From Kosakonia sacchari SP1 (GTDB lineage Bacteria > Pseudomonadota > Gammaproteobacteria > Enterobacterales > Enterobacteriaceae), in NCBI RefSeq assembly GCF_000300455.3, contig NZ_CP007215.2, positions 2,542,001-2,606,000 of the forward strand: a DNA stretch of 64,000 nt. The letters are read 5' to 3'. Positions 48,334 through 57,157 of this stretch are shown here, piece by piece. The notes under the pieces were generated by a model that saw only the letters and a list, made by a program, of their open reading frames with translations, was not told the DNA's origin and ran no database searches. How positions within the stretch are numbered: the first letter of the stretch is position 1; each line of letters begins with the position of its first letter. A program made the position numbers and the translations under genes.

Positions 48334-49488
48334 TTACTGCGCGGCAGCGACAACCTCATCCATCACCGTGGTTTGCCACTCAAACCACGGGTTCCAGGTC
48401 AGGCGGGCATGAATTTTGTTCGCCTCGACCAGCCCCCAGTCTGAATACCACACCTCTTCCCCCGCCAGACAGCGCTTTGCCGCCTCTTCTGACTGACCAT
48501 TCGCACAAAGCAGCACGCTGCCTTTGCGTCCGTACAGCGGATTACGAGGCGAAAAGAGCACTGACATATGGGAAAACTGGCTGATGCGATCCTGCGGCAG
48601 ATAATCCGTCTTCACCCCTAAGCGGGACATTTTTGCCGCTTCCGGCGGCGGTGTGCCATACCAAATCAGACGGCTGGCCGGGTTGGTGAAACTGCGATCG
48701 AATTGATCGAGGATCCAGCGCGTGTTGAGCACCGAATCGTGCCCGGTTAACACCAGCAGCGCCGGTTTGGTCCACGGTTTACGCGCAAGCAACCGCTGCG
48801 CGCTGGCACTGGTGCGCCAGAACTGGGCGAAACCGTTGGTCGGTACGCGCAAATAGCGGGTGGCGATTTGCTGCGGGAAAATAGCGCTCGGCGGGCGCAA
48901 CCAGTCGCGAAACAGCGCCACTGTTGGCGCGAGAAAATCGTAACCTGTGCTGGATTTAAACGCCGGGGAAAACAGCAGCAGCCCGCGCACGTTGTCATGC
49001 GCCATTGCATATTCCAGCGCCAGATTTCCGCCGGTGGAAAAACCGCCGAGCCAAAGGGCATCGACCTCTTTGCCCAGAATATCGGCCTGCTCGCGCACCA
49101 CTTGCCGCCACTGAGCAACATCGACATCCAGCAGATCCGCAGGTCGTGTACCGTGACCTGGTAACAGCACGGTGCGCACCAGAAAGCCCTGTTTCGCCAG
49201 TTCGGGGGCAATATCCACAAACGATCCTGGCCCGTCGCCCAGGCCGTGGATGAGCAAAATACCTTTGTGCGCGGGCTTCGCCGGACGCCACTCCTGTGGC
49301 GTATTGAGCCGTAGCTCGCTCGCTTTATCCAGCGTCTGAAACGCCCGGTGCGCGGCAACAAAATCACGCGTTTGCTGTTGATATGCCGGAAAGCTTTTTT
49401 GCGCCAGCGGCGGTTGCGCGCCGGGGCGCTGCTGACAGCCCGCTAGCGCAACCAAAGCCACGACCAGCCAGGAGAGAAATGTGCGCAT
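48334..49488 (-). CDS. Lipoprotein alpha/beta hydrolase
   Basis: A 384-residue alpha/beta-hydrolase. The N-terminus is a lipoprotein signal with lipobox LAGC near residues 15-18, so it should be membrane-anchored in the periplasm. The oxyanion segment is LLIHGLGDGPG, the nucleophile elbow GFSTGG, with aspartate in LVLTGHDSVLN. The ATG overlaps the marC stop by 1 base (TGATG), so it is coupled to marC. The substrate is unknown; lipase or esterase activity is likely. Confidence 0.83.
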   Translation of the reverse strand: MRTFLSWLVVALVALAGCQQRPGAQPPLAQKSFPAYQQQTRDFVAAHRAFQTLDKASELRLNTPQEWRPAKPAHKGILLIHGLGDGPGSFVDIAPELAKQGFLVRTVLLPGHGTRPADLLDVDVAQWRQVVREQADILGKEVDALWLGGFSTGGNLALEYAMAHDNVRGLLLFSPAFKSSTGYDFLAPTVALFRDWLRPPSAIFPQQIATRYLRVPTNGFAQFWRTSASAQRLLARKPWTKPALLVLTGHDSVLNTRWILDQFDRSFTNPASRLIWYGTPPPEAAKMSRLGVKTDYLPQDRISQFSHMSVLFSPRNPLYGRKGSVLLCANGQSEEAAKRCLAGEEVWYSDWGLVEANKIHARLTWNPWFEWQTTVMDEVVAAAQ

Positions 49489-50162
49489 CAGGCTCCGGCA
49501 TGAAAAGTAGTGATGATTTCCAGCACGCCATTAATGATAAATTGCACGCCCATACAGACCAGCAGAAAGCCCATCAGCCGCGAGATGGCTTCTATACCGC
49601 CCTTGCCCACCAGCCGCATGATCGCCCCGGAACTGCGCAGGCTTACCCATAATATCAGCGCCACAATGGCAAAAATTAGCGTTGGCGCAACGGTGATGAC
49701 CCACTCGGGAAACTCAGCGCCGTGGCGAATGGTCGAGGCGGAACTAATGATCATGGCGATGGTACCCGGCCCGGCGGTACTCGGCATGGCCAGCGGCACA
49801 AAGGCGATATTGGCACCGGGCTCCTCTTCCAGCTCTTCTGACTTGCTTTTCACTTCTGGTGCCTGATGCGGTTTTTGCGCCGGAAACAGCATACGAAAAC
49901 CGATAAAGGCGACGATCAACCCACCGGCAATGCGCAACCCCGGAATGGAGATACCGAAGGTGTTCATCACCACCTGACCAGCGTAATACGCCACCATCAT
50001 AATAATGAAGACGTAGATCGAGGCCATCCGCGCCTGCTGGTTACGCTGGGCGCTATTCATATTACCCGCCAGCCCTAAAAACAGCGCTACGGTAGTTAAC
50101 GGGTTTGCCAGCGGTAGCAATACCACCAGCCCAAGGCCAATGGCTTTAAACAGTTCCAGCAT
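49488..50162 (-). CDS. marC: MarC, inner-membrane protein
   Basis: A 224-residue membrane protein with about six hydrophobic segments. It matches E. coli MarC throughout, including [20 protein letters not shown] and [12 protein letters not shown]. Its function is not known and it is not needed for multiple resistance. The start was placed at ATG 50162 to match the E. coli N-terminus. It is divergent from marRAB over the mar operator. Confidence 0.93.
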   Translation of the reverse strand: MLELFKAIGLGLVVLLPLANPLTTVALFLGLAGNMNSAQRNQQARMASIYVFIIMMVAYYAGQVVMNTFGISIPGLRIAGGLIVAFIGFRMLFPAQKPHQAPEVKSKSEELEEEPGANIAFVPLAMPSTAGPGTIAMIISSASTIRHGAEFPEWVITVAPTLIFAIVALILWVSLRSSGAIMRLVGKGGIEAISRLMGFLLVCMGVQFIINGVLEIITTFHAGA

Positions 50163-50305
50163 CTGACGGTCACTCCTTGCAAGGTCAAAACCCCGCCAGT
50201 ATAGCCATAACGCGGCGGTAATGGCATGCCCGGACACAAGACATGTCTTGATTAAATGATTACTTTCAGTACGTTACGGTTGGATTTTTTTCCTGACGTG
50301 AAACG

Positions 50306-50402
50306 TTTTAGCAAATAGTGGCATCGTGGATTCATTCGGTTGACTTATATTTGCCTGAGCAATAATATCTGCCGTGACTAATCTACTTGCCGGGGCAACC
50401 AT
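50306..50402 (+). promoter_or_regulatory. mar operator: marbox, marRAB promoter, two MarR sites
   Basis: The marbox for MarA/SoxS/Rob lies at 50306-50325 (AGCAAATAGTGGCATC core). The promoter has -35 TTGACT (50340-50345) and -10 TAATAT (50363-50368) with 17-base spacing. MarR site I, core TTGCCTGAGCAA, is at 50351-50362 and overlaps the promoter spacer. Site II, TTGCCGGGGCAA, is at 50387-50398, just before the marR GTG. The order matches E. coli marO. Confidence 0.9.
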
Positions 50403-50403
50403 T

Positions 50404-50838
50404 GTGAAAAGCACGAATGATCTATTTAACGACATCATTCCTCTTGGCCGCTTGATCCACATGGTTAACCAGAAAAAAGATCGTTTACTCAACGACTACC
50501 TGTCGCCGCTGGATATCACCGCCACTCAGTTTAAGGTGCTCTGCTCCATCCGCTGCGAAGTGTGTATCACCCCGGTAGAACTGAAAAAGGTGCTTTCCGT
50601 CGATCTCGGCGCCCTGACCCGCATGCTGGACAGACTGGTGTGTAAAGGCTGGATCGAACGTAATCCGAATCCGAATGACAAGCGCGGCGTGCTGGTGCGG
50701 TTAACCGACGAAGGCGCGGCGCTGTGTGAGCAATGTCATCAATTAGTAGGGCATAACCTGCACCAGGAATTAACAAAAAACTTAACGACAGAAGAAGTGG
50801 CAACCCTTGAGTATTTGCTCAAGAAAATTTTGCCGTAA
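50404..50838 (+). CDS. marR: MarR, repressor of the mar operon
   Basis: A 144-residue winged-helix repressor, identical in length to E. coli MarR and starting with GTG as there. The DNA-binding region includes [18 protein letters not shown] and [10 protein letters not shown]. MarR binds the two sites in marO and is released by phenolic ligands or copper oxidation of its cysteine. The start directly follows MarR site II. marA follows 20 bases after the stop. Confidence 0.95.
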   Translation: MKSTNDLFNDIIPLGRLIHMVNQKKDRLLNDYLSPLDITATQFKVLCSIRCEVCITPVELKKVLSVDLGALTRMLDRLVCKGWIERNPNPNDKRGVLVRLTDEGAALCEQCHQLVGHNLHQELTKNLTTEEVATLEYLLKKILP

Positions 50839-50858
50839 AAAAACAAAGAGGTATGACG

Positions 50859-51239
50859 ATGTCCAGACGCAATACTGACGCTATCACTATTCATAGCATT
50901 TTGGACTGGATCGAGGACAACCTGGAATCGCCGCTGTCGCTGGAAAAAGTGTCAGAGCGTTCGGGTTACTCCAAGTGGCACCTGCAACGGATGTTTAAAA
51001 AAGAGACTGGTCATTCGCTGGGCCAGTACATTCGCAGCCGCAAGCTGACGGAAATTGCGCAAAAGCTCAAGGGAAGTAATGAGCCGATCCTGTATCTGGC
51101 AGAGCGTTACGGGTTTGAATCGCAACAAACCTTGACGCGCACGTTTAAGAACTATTTCGACGTGCCGCCGCATAAATTCCGCGTCACGGATATCCCGGCA
51201 GAGTCCCGGTATCTGTTCCCGCTGAATCACGCTTGTTAA
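50859..51239 (+). CDS. marA: MarA, AraC-family multiple-resistance activator
   Basis: A 126-residue protein of two helix-turn-helix motifs, the first around [17 protein letters not shown] and the second around [17 protein letters not shown]. It matches E. coli MarA until the C-terminal ~15 residues, which differ. MarA activates efflux and outer-membrane genes. The start was placed at ATG 50859, with AGAGG at 7 bases; ATG 50853 is too close to the site. Confidence 0.95.
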   Translation: MSRRNTDAITIHSILDWIEDNLESPLSLEKVSERSGYSKWHLQRMFKKETGHSLGQYIRSRKLTEIAQKLKGSNEPILYLAERYGFESQQTLTRTFKNYFDVPPHKFRVTDIPAESRYLFPLNHAC

Positions 51240-51277
51240 TTTAATCGCCTGCAGTAAAAAGACGTATCGAGGAAAGT

Positions 51278-51493
51278 ATGAAACGTATCGCCTGTGCCGC
51301 TGTCACCCTGATGGTGCTGTTATCCGGCCAGAGTTATGCGGAGCAAGTTAATCATCCCGCACAGCAGAACAACCGTGACGCGATGATTTTACCCACCGCC
51401 CAGCAAACATCGCCTTTTGATTTTAACCATATGGGCGTGGGTAGCGACAAATCCGACGCATTAGGTGTGCCGTATTACCATCAGCGCAGCTAA
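51278..51493 (+). CDS. marB: MarB, periplasmic modulator of the mar operon
   Basis: A 71-residue protein. An N-terminal signal peptide (about 20 residues, ending QSYA) is followed by a variable stretch and the conserved C-terminus PFDFNHMGVGSDKSDALGVPYY. E. coli MarB lowers marA expression from the periplasm. It closes marRAB before a strong terminator. Confidence 0.9.
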   Translation: MKRIACAAVTLMVLLSGQSYAEQVNHPAQQNNRDAMILPTAQQTSPFDFNHMGVGSDKSDALGVPYYHQRS

Positions 51494-51500
51494 ACGTCTT

Positions 51501-51526
51501 GCCCCGCATAATGCGGGGCTTTTTTT
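51501..51526 (+). terminator. marRAB terminator
   Basis: A stem of GCCCCGCA / TGCGGGGC is followed by seven T. It lies 8 bases after marB and before the convergent eamA. Confidence 0.92.
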
Positions 51527-51528
51527 GC

Positions 51529-52422
51529 TTATGCCTGCGCCGCCCGGCGCAGACGAAAACCAAACACATTGATACACAGCCCCGCCATCACCAGCACAGC
51601 ACCCACCAGTTGTAGCGCCGATAACGTCTCACCCAGCAGAAACGCGGCACTCGCCATGCCGACCACCGGCACCAGTAGCGACAGCGGCGCAACACGCCAG
51701 GTTTCGTAGCGACCCAGCAGCGTTCCCCAGATGCCATATCCGAGGATCGTGGCGACAAACGCCAGATAGACCAGCGACAACAGCGTGGTGAAATCAATAC
51801 TGACCACGCTTTGCAGCATCAACGCCGGGCCGTCGAAAATCAGCGAGGCGATCATAAACGGCACGATGGGGATCAGCGCGCTCCATACCACCAGCGACAT
51901 GATCGCCGGACGCGAGCTGTGCTGCATGATTTTTTTGTTGAAGATATTGCCGCAGGCCCAGCTAAACGCGCCCGCCAGCGTCAACAGGAACCCCAGCAGC
52001 GGAACATGCTGGCCGTTCAGGCTGGACTCGATCAGCACCAGCACGCCCAGCACCGCAAGCGTGATGCCAACCAGTTGTTTTATCTGTAAACGTTCGCCAA
52101 ACACGCCTGCGCCAAGAATAATGGTGAAAAACGCCTGCGCCTGTAACACCAGCGACGCCAGCCCTGCGGGCATGCCAAACTTGATGGCGCAAAACAGAAA
52201 AGCGAACTGCCCGAAGCTGATCGTCAGGCCGTAACCGAGCAATAAACGCAGCGGCACCCTGGGGCGTGCAACGAATAGAATGGCCGGAAAGGCCACCAGC
52301 ACAAAGCGTAACCCGGCCAGCATTAACGGCGGCATGTTGTGCAGGCCAACTTTGATCACCACAAAATTCAGCCCCCACGCTACAACTACCAGCATCGCCA
52401 GCAGGACATCTTTACGCGTCAT
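51529..52422 (-). CDS. eamA: EamA, cysteine/O-acetylserine exporter
   Basis: A 297-residue, ten-segment DMT-family exporter, matching E. coli EamA (YdeD) with VVKVGLHNMPP-like and GTLLGRYETWRVAPLSLL segments. EamA exports cysteine-pathway metabolites. The start was placed at ATG 52422 after AAGGGCGAAG; the longer reading lacks a site. It converges on marB, as in E. coli. Confidence 0.92.
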   Translation of the reverse strand: MTRKDVLLAMLVVVAWGLNFVVIKVGLHNMPPLMLAGLRFVLVAFPAILFVARPRVPLRLLLGYGLTISFGQFAFLFCAIKFGMPAGLASLVLQAQAFFTIILGAGVFGERLQIKQLVGITLAVLGVLVLIESSLNGQHVPLLGFLLTLAGAFSWACGNIFNKKIMQHSSRPAIMSLVVWSALIPIVPFMIASLIFDGPALMLQSVVSIDFTTLLSLVYLAFVATILGYGIWGTLLGRYETWRVAPLSLLVPVVGMASAAFLLGETLSALQLVGAVLVMAGLCINVFGFRLRRAAQA

Positions 52423-52617
52423 TCTTCGCCCTTTTTGTTTTTTAAACTTTTGTAAAAAATTTACGTTAACGCAAAAAATTGTACAGCGACAGATCATTAA
52501 TTCAGGTAGGTCAGTTTGGGCATTTCCCGACAAAACTGCGGTTGTACATCACACTTTATGCATGCTAAAGCTGTATACATCACAAAAAAATATAACAACA
52601 GCATGTCGGGCAGGAAC

Positions 52618-53805
52618 ATGACCATCAAGCAAACACGCTCCACCGCCGCGTTACTGGCATCTTCACTTTTATTAACCATTGGCCGCGGCGCCACGCTGCC
52701 GTTTATGACTATCTACCTGAATCGCCAGTACGGGATGTCGGTCGATCAGGTCGGTTACGCGATGTCGATTGCGCTGACTATCGGCGTGGTGTTCAGCCTC
52801 GGCTTCGGCATGCTGGCGGATAAGTTCGATAAAAAACGCTATATGCTACTGGCGATTGTCGCCTTTATTGCCGGTTTTGCCGCGATCCCGCTGTCACACC
52901 ATGCGGGGTTAGTGGTGCTGTTTTTTGCCCTGATTAACTGCGCTTATTCGGTGTTTTCCACCGTGCTGAAGGCCTACTTTGCCGACACACTCGCGCCTGC
53001 AGCGAAAGCGAAGATTTTCTCGCTCAACTACACGGTGCTTAATGTCGGCTGGACCGTCGGCCCGCCGCTTGGCACGCTGCTGGTCATGCAGAGCATTAAC
53101 TTGCCGTTCTGGCTGGCGGCAATTTGTGCGGCCTTTCCGCTGGTGTTTATTCAACTGTTTGTTCGCCGCGTTGCGGTTGGTGAAAGCCTCGACAGCCCTG
53201 TAGCGTGGGATCCTTCCGTGTTGCTGAAAGATAAAGCGCTCGGCTGGTTTACTTTATCGAATTTTCTCGCCTCGTTTGTCGCCGGTTCTTTTGCTTCCTG
53301 CCTGTCACAATATGTGATGACGGTGGCCAGCAGCGAGTTCGCCGAGCGCGTAGTGGCCGTGGTGCTGCCGGTCAACGCCGCCATTGTGGTCACCTTGCAG
53401 TATGCGGTGGGCCGTAAACTCACTTCCTCCAACCTGCGTCCGGCGATGGCAATTGGCACCGTCAGTTTCGTTATCGGCCTTATTGGTTTTATGTTATCCG
53501 GCGATAACTTGTGGTTCTGGGGGCTTTCCGCCGCGGTGTTTACGCTGGGAGAAGTGATCTACGCACCCGGTGAATATATGTTGATCGATAACATCGCCCC
53601 AGCGGGAATGAAAGCGACCTACTTCTCGGCACAGGCGCTGGGCTGGCTGGGCGCGGCAATGAACCCACTACTTACCGGGGTTATCCTGACCACGCTGCCT
53701 GCCGCCTCACTGTTTGTCATCCTGGTGGTGACCATCATTGTGGCCTGGTTGATGATGCTCAAAGGCATGCATGCACGCCCCCTGGGCGGGTTGCAGGCGC
53801 AATAA
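52618..53805 (+). CDS. ydeE: YdeE, MFS exporter
   Basis: A 395-residue MFS protein with 12 hydrophobic segments, the same length as E. coli YdeE. It keeps SLLLTIGRGATLPFMTIYL and ADKFDKKRYMLLAI. E. coli YdeE can export dipeptides and arabinose. The start at ATG 52618 gives the E. coli length; an upstream ATG (52603) would add five residues. Confidence 0.9.
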   Translation: MTIKQTRSTAALLASSLLLTIGRGATLPFMTIYLNRQYGMSVDQVGYAMSIALTIGVVFSLGFGMLADKFDKKRYMLLAIVAFIAGFAAIPLSHHAGLVVLFFALINCAYSVFSTVLKAYFADTLAPAAKAKIFSLNYTVLNVGWTVGPPLGTLLVMQSINLPFWLAAICAAFPLVFIQLFVRRVAVGESLDSPVAWDPSVLLKDKALGWFTLSNFLASFVAGSFASCLSQYVMTVASSEFAERVVAVVLPVNAAIVVTLQYAVGRKLTSSNLRPAMAIGTVSFVIGLIGFMLSGDNLWFWGLSAAVFTLGEVIYAPGEYMLIDNIAPAGMKATYFSAQALGWLGAAMNPLLTGVILTTLPAASLFVILVVTIIVAWLMMLKGMHARPLGGLQAQ

Positions 53806-53810
53806 TAAAA

Positions 53811-53835
53811 AACGGCGCCCTGAGCGCCGTTTTTT
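53811..53835. terminator. Bidirectional terminator between ydeE and the MetE-like gene
   Basis: An 8-bp stem AACGGCGC / GCGCCGTT with a 5-base loop is flanked by A-runs and T-runs on both sides, so it can end both convergent genes. Confidence 0.9.
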
Positions 53836-53837
53836 AT

Positions 53838-54941
53838 TTACCATACCTGTTCGGCGATTTTCGTTACCAGCCGCACTTTGTCCCACTGCTGGGCAGGCGT
53901 GAGCGTGTTGCCCTCTTCAGTGGAAGCAAAACCGCACTGCGGGCTGAGGCAAAGCTGGTTGATATCGACAAATTTCGCCGCTTCCTGAATACGCGCTTTT
54001 ACCCCTTCCGGGTTTTCCAGCTCGCCGTTTTTGGTGGTGATGAGCCCGAGAACCACCTGCTGTTTGCCCGGACGGACAAAACGCAGCGGGGCGAAATCGC
54101 CGGAACGGTCGTTGTCATATTCAAGGAAGAACGCGTCAACATTCACGCTACCAAACAGCACTTGCGCCACCGGCTCGTAACCGCCTTCGGAGATCCAGGT
54201 GGAGCGGAAATTACCGCGGCACACATGAAGACCAATGGTTAAATCGTCCGGTTTACCTTCCAGCGCTTTGTTAATCACACGGGCATAAATGCGCGCCAGT
54301 TCATCGGGATCGTCGCCACGTTCGCGGATCTGTCGACGCTGATCGTCAGAGCAGAGATAGGCCCAAACAGTATCATCCAGTTGCAGATAGCGGCAGCCTG
54401 CAGCATAGAACGCCTGGATCGCATCGCGCCAGGTGGTCGCCAGATCGTCAAAGTAGGCGTCAAGCTGCGGATAAACCGTCGCGTCAATGTCTTTGCGCCC
54501 ACCGCGAAAGTGCAGCACGCTTGGGCTGGGAATGGTCATCTTCGGTTGCGCGGTGTCGCTGATGCTTTTCAGGAAGCGAAAATCTTCCAGCATCGGGTGG
54601 TCGCCAAAGCCTAATTTACCGGTGACGCGCACGCCGTGGGCTTTGGTTTGCACACCGTTAAACTGAATACCTTTATCGGAATCGTAGCGCTCCACACCTT
54701 CGAGTCCGTCGAAGAAGTCAAAATGCCACCATGCGCGGCGAAACTCGCCGTCGGTAACGACATGCAAACCGCAGGCACATTGCTGCTCGACCACCTGGCG
54801 AATCGCATCATCTTCTACACTGCGCAACTGCTGAGCGCTGATTTCACCCTGCGCAAACTGCTGACGCGCCTGCTTGATGGCGTCCGGGCGCAGGAAACTG
54901 CCGACTACGTCTGCACGGAATGGGGTCTGATGTCGCTGCAT
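53838..54941 (-). CDS. MetE-like cobalamin-independent methionine synthase family protein
   Basis: A 367-residue protein covering only the C-terminal catalytic half of MetE, like Bacillus YxjG/YxjH. FRADVVGSFLRP opens it. The zinc-site pattern is GLHVCRGN ... and SPQCGFAS, and the histidine/glutamate ligands fit. It probably transfers methyl from a folate or other donor to homocysteine. A MetJ-like operator at 55002-55025 lies 61 bases upstream, which supports a role in methionine supply. The start follows GGAGAG. Confidence 0.85.
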   Translation of the reverse strand: MQRHQTPFRADVVGSFLRPDAIKQARQQFAQGEISAQQLRSVEDDAIRQVVEQQCACGLHVVTDGEFRRAWWHFDFFDGLEGVERYDSDKGIQFNGVQTKAHGVRVTGKLGFGDHPMLEDFRFLKSISDTAQPKMTIPSPSVLHFRGGRKDIDATVYPQLDAYFDDLATTWRDAIQAFYAAGCRYLQLDDTVWAYLCSDDQRRQIRERGDDPDELARIYARVINKALEGKPDDLTIGLHVCRGNFRSTWISEGGYEPVAQVLFGSVNVDAFFLEYDNDRSGDFAPLRFVRPGKQQVVLGLITTKNGELENPEGVKARIQEAAKFVDINQLCLSPQCGFASTEEGNTLTPAQQWDKVRLVTKIAEQVW

Positions 54942-55001
54942 ATTACTCTCCTCTGCGCCGGGGAATGATTTCCCAACGTGATAATTCATTATTTGAATTT
55001 C

Positions 55002-55025
55002 AGCCTTCTGGATGGCTAAACGTCC
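55002..55025 (-). promoter_or_regulatory. MetJ-like operator upstream of the MetE-like gene
   Basis: Three tandem 8-mers resemble the met box AGACGTCT. Read on the minus strand they are GGACGTTT (6/8), AGCCATCC (5/8) and AGAAGGCT (6/8). MetJ binds such weak tandem arrays. Confidence 0.55.
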
Positions 55026-55122
55026 AAACAAAATGGCATAGCGCAGGAAAAGCAGCAACCGAGAAAATTTCACGGCACATGAAAAAAATTCACCATCGCA
55101 CCGTGAAAGATGAAGAAAAGGA

Positions 55123-55536
55123 TTAGAAGGCCGCTTCGCTCTCGCCGGTGGCAAAGGAATACCCTTCATCTTCCCAGCCGGTGATGCCGCCAATCATGAT
55201 TTTCACCGCCAGCCCCAGGCGCGCCAGTTTCAGCGCGGCGCGATCGGCACCATTGCAGTGCGGTCCGGCGCAATAGACGACAAACAACGTATCTGCAGGC
55301 CAGCGGGCCATGCGTTCTGCGGTCATCATGCTATGTGGCAAATGTAACGCTCCCGGCAGGTGACGGCGGGCAAAAGTCTGCGCGCCACCCACCACATGCA
55401 ACAAGACAAAATCCTGTTCGTGATGGATGATCGCGTGATGGACATCGGCGCAGTCCGTTTCGACGCTCAGGCGGCGGAAGAAATGGCTGGCGGCCTCTTC
55501 GGGTGATGCAGCGGGGACTTCAGATACATAACTCAT
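55123..55536 (-). CDS. Rhodanese-like sulfurtransferase
   Basis: A 137-residue rhodanese domain. The active-site cysteine is in VVYCAGPHCNGAD near residue 90, and the N-terminal HLPGALHLPH is conserved. The start follows AAGGAGAAAAG. It is divergent from ftrA over about 90 bases and is likely its target. The sulfur acceptor is unknown. Confidence 0.87.
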   Translation of the reverse strand: MSYVSEVPAASPEEAASHFFRRLSVETDCADVHHAIIHHEQDFVLLHVVGGAQTFARRHLPGALHLPHSMMTAERMARWPADTLFVVYCAGPHCNGADRAALKLARLGLAVKIMIGGITGWEDEGYSFATGESEAAF

Positions 55537-55624
55537 CGTCTTTTCTCCTTGTTTGTGTTAACACTAATTTAACCAACACAGGACAACCTCGCTGCCCCCT
55601 TCTATGCCAGATAACACCAGGATA

Positions 55625-56608
55625 ATGACAACTTCACGACATGCTCCGGCCCGCCACCGCGTGGTCGCGCTGGCCTATGATGGGCTGTGCACCTTTGAAT
55701 TTGGCGTCGCTACTGAAATTTTCGGTTTGCCGCGCCCCGAACTTGGCGATAACTGGTACTCATTTACCGTTGCCGCCGTGGATGAGGGGGAACTACGGGC
55801 GACGGGCGGTATTCGCGTGATGGCGGAAGGCGGGCTAGAGCTACTCGAAAACGCGGACACCATTGTGGTTCCCGGCTGGCGCGGCGCGCAAACGCCCGTA
55901 CCGACCGCATTATGCAGTGCGCTGTATCAAGCCTGGCAGCGTGGCTGCCGAGTGATATCTATCTGTTCCGGCGTATTTGTACTGGCCGCGGCCGGTTTAC
56001 TCAATGGCCGTAAAGCCACCACCCACTGGCGCTATACGGATACGCTGCGGGAGGCCTATCCGGCGATTATCGTGCTGGATGACGCACTCTATTACGATGA
56101 AGGAAATGTGATGACCTCGGCGGGCAGCGCGGCGGGGATCGATTTGTGCCTGCACGTCGTGCGCGAGGACTTTGGTATTGAGGTCGCTAATAATGTCGCC
56201 CGGCGGCTGGTGGTGCAGCCGCACCGGGATGGCTCTCAAACTCAGCAACTTCAACGCCCGGTAGCCCGCACGCGTGAAAGTCGCCAACTGGGACAGTTGT
56301 TCGATTTCCTTCATCAACACTTAGCCGGCAGCCACACAGTCACGTCACTGGCGAAACAAACTGGCATGAGCCCGCGTACGTTTTTGCGCCGTTTCGAAGA
56401 ATCGACCGGAACCACACCGGCTCGCTGGATTTTGCAGGAGCGTTTACGTCGGGCCGAGGATTTACTGATTCATTCACGAATGAGCATTGAGCTGATTGCC
56501 GGGCACAGTGGATTCGCTACTGCGGCTTCACTGCGCCACCATTTTCAACAGCAGCGTGGAATATCTCCTGCGGCATACCGCAAAAAATTTAGCGCTGCGG
56601 CGAAATAA
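55625..56608 (+). CDS. ftrA: FtrA-type GlxA/AraC regulator
   Basis: A 327-residue protein. The N-terminal DJ-1/PfpI-like domain (about residues 10-180) carries ISICSGVFVLAAAGLL. The C-terminal ~100 residues are two AraC helix-turn-helix motifs (LAKQTGMSPRTFLRRFEEST and AGHSGFATAASLRHHF). ATG 55604 would add seven residues; 55625 was preferred because AGGATA precedes it. It probably controls the divergent rhodanese gene. Confidence 0.83.
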   Translation: MTTSRHAPARHRVVALAYDGLCTFEFGVATEIFGLPRPELGDNWYSFTVAAVDEGELRATGGIRVMAEGGLELLENADTIVVPGWRGAQTPVPTALCSALYQAWQRGCRVISICSGVFVLAAAGLLNGRKATTHWRYTDTLREAYPAIIVLDDALYYDEGNVMTSAGSAAGIDLCLHVVREDFGIEVANNVARRLVVQPHRDGSQTQQLQRPVARTRESRQLGQLFDFLHQHLAGSHTVTSLAKQTGMSPRTFLRRFEESTGTTPARWILQERLRRAEDLLIHSRMSIELIAGHSGFATAASLRHHFQQQRGISPAAYRKKFSAAAK

Positions 56609-56615
56609 TTCACGC

Positions 56616-56650
56616 TATTCATCATTTATTGAAGGTTACCTGGCTATTCT
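56616..56650 (+). promoter_or_regulatory. PhoP-box-like mgtS promoter
   Basis: TATTCA-N5-TATTGA at 56616-56632 resembles the PhoP repeat TGTTTA-N5-TGTTTA. A -10 TATTCT lies at 56645-56650, exactly 12 bases after it, the normal PhoP spacing. The start site would be near 56657, giving a ~60-base leader. Confidence 0.6.
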
Positions 56651-56717
56651 TTCTCCATCGCGGCCACCAATTAAGGTAAGAGAGGCAAGTTGGTTAATAA
56701 AATGGAGAGTTGACACC

Positions 56718-56810
56718 ATGGCAAATATGCATGTTTTTATCGCAGTACTGGGCATTATTGTTTTTTCCGGGTTCCTTGCTGCTTATTTCAGCCACAAATG
56801 GGATGACTGA
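56718..56810 (+). CDS. mgtS: MgtS (YneM), small membrane protein
   Basis: A 30-residue protein that matches E. coli MgtS except for a few N-terminal changes; the C-terminus is FLAAYFSHKWDD. One transmembrane helix fills most of it. MgtS protects the MgtA magnesium transporter from degradation and also affects PitA. The start follows GGAGAGTTGACACC. It sits between ftrA and the opposite-strand mgrR. Confidence 0.93.
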   Translation: MANMHVFIAVLGIIVFSGFLAAYFSHKWDD

Positions 56811-56835
56811 TGATCGCTGATAATCCCCCGCCGAT

Positions 56836-56875
56836 ATGGCCCCTTGCGAAAAAACGTAAGGGGCCATTTCTTTTT
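56836..56875 (+). terminator. mgtS terminator
   Basis: A 10-bp stem (ATGGCCCCTT / AAGGGGCCAT) is followed by TTCTTTTT. It starts 26 bases after the mgtS stop. Confidence 0.9.
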
Positions 56876-56897
56876 GCTCATCCGGAAAAAAACAGGC

Positions 56898-56988
56898 AAA
56901 AAAAAACCGCCCTTAAAAGGCGGTCAATGCTTGCATGGATAGATTGCTATTGTTCTACGCGCTAACTCAAACGACAGGTTAACGACTG
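56898..56988 (-). ncRNA. mgrR: MgrR small RNA
   Basis: A minus-strand transcript of about 90 bases is predicted from a PhoP-type promoter (56995-57029) to a terminator at 56907-56924 (ACCGCC / GGGCGGT then T-run). Its 3' half, with ATCTATCCATGCAAGCATT, matches what I recall of E. coli MgrR, and the position beside mgtS is the same. MgrR is Hfq-dependent and represses eptB. The 5' half is less conserved. Exact ends are estimated. Confidence 0.8.
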
Positions 56989-56994
56989 CCAACC

Positions 56995-57029
56995 AATCTA
57001 GCATTGCTTTCCTCAATAAAACCTAAACA
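56995..57029 (-). promoter_or_regulatory. PhoP-box promoter of mgrR
   Basis: Read on the minus strand, TGTTTA-N5-TATTGA (57029-57013) is followed after exactly 12 bases by the -10 TAGATT (57000-56995). The first half-site is a perfect PhoP repeat. Confidence 0.72.
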
Positions 57030-57157
57030 AGCGTAGAACGATCCCCGCTCGCATCATGAGTGAAACGGATTTCATCGAAACGTTTTTCTTTCGAGCGGTG
57101 TCTTTTGCTATTGAAATTAAAGAAGATATATCTTTCGGCGTTTAAAGTTTGTGATAA

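Noticed and set aside
56926..57006. A 26-codon minus-strand frame (MLDWLAVV...) with a good GAGGAAAG site over mgrR
   Set aside because: Its start codon and ribosome-binding site lie upstream of the predicted MgrR start site, inside the promoter, so the transcript would not contain them.
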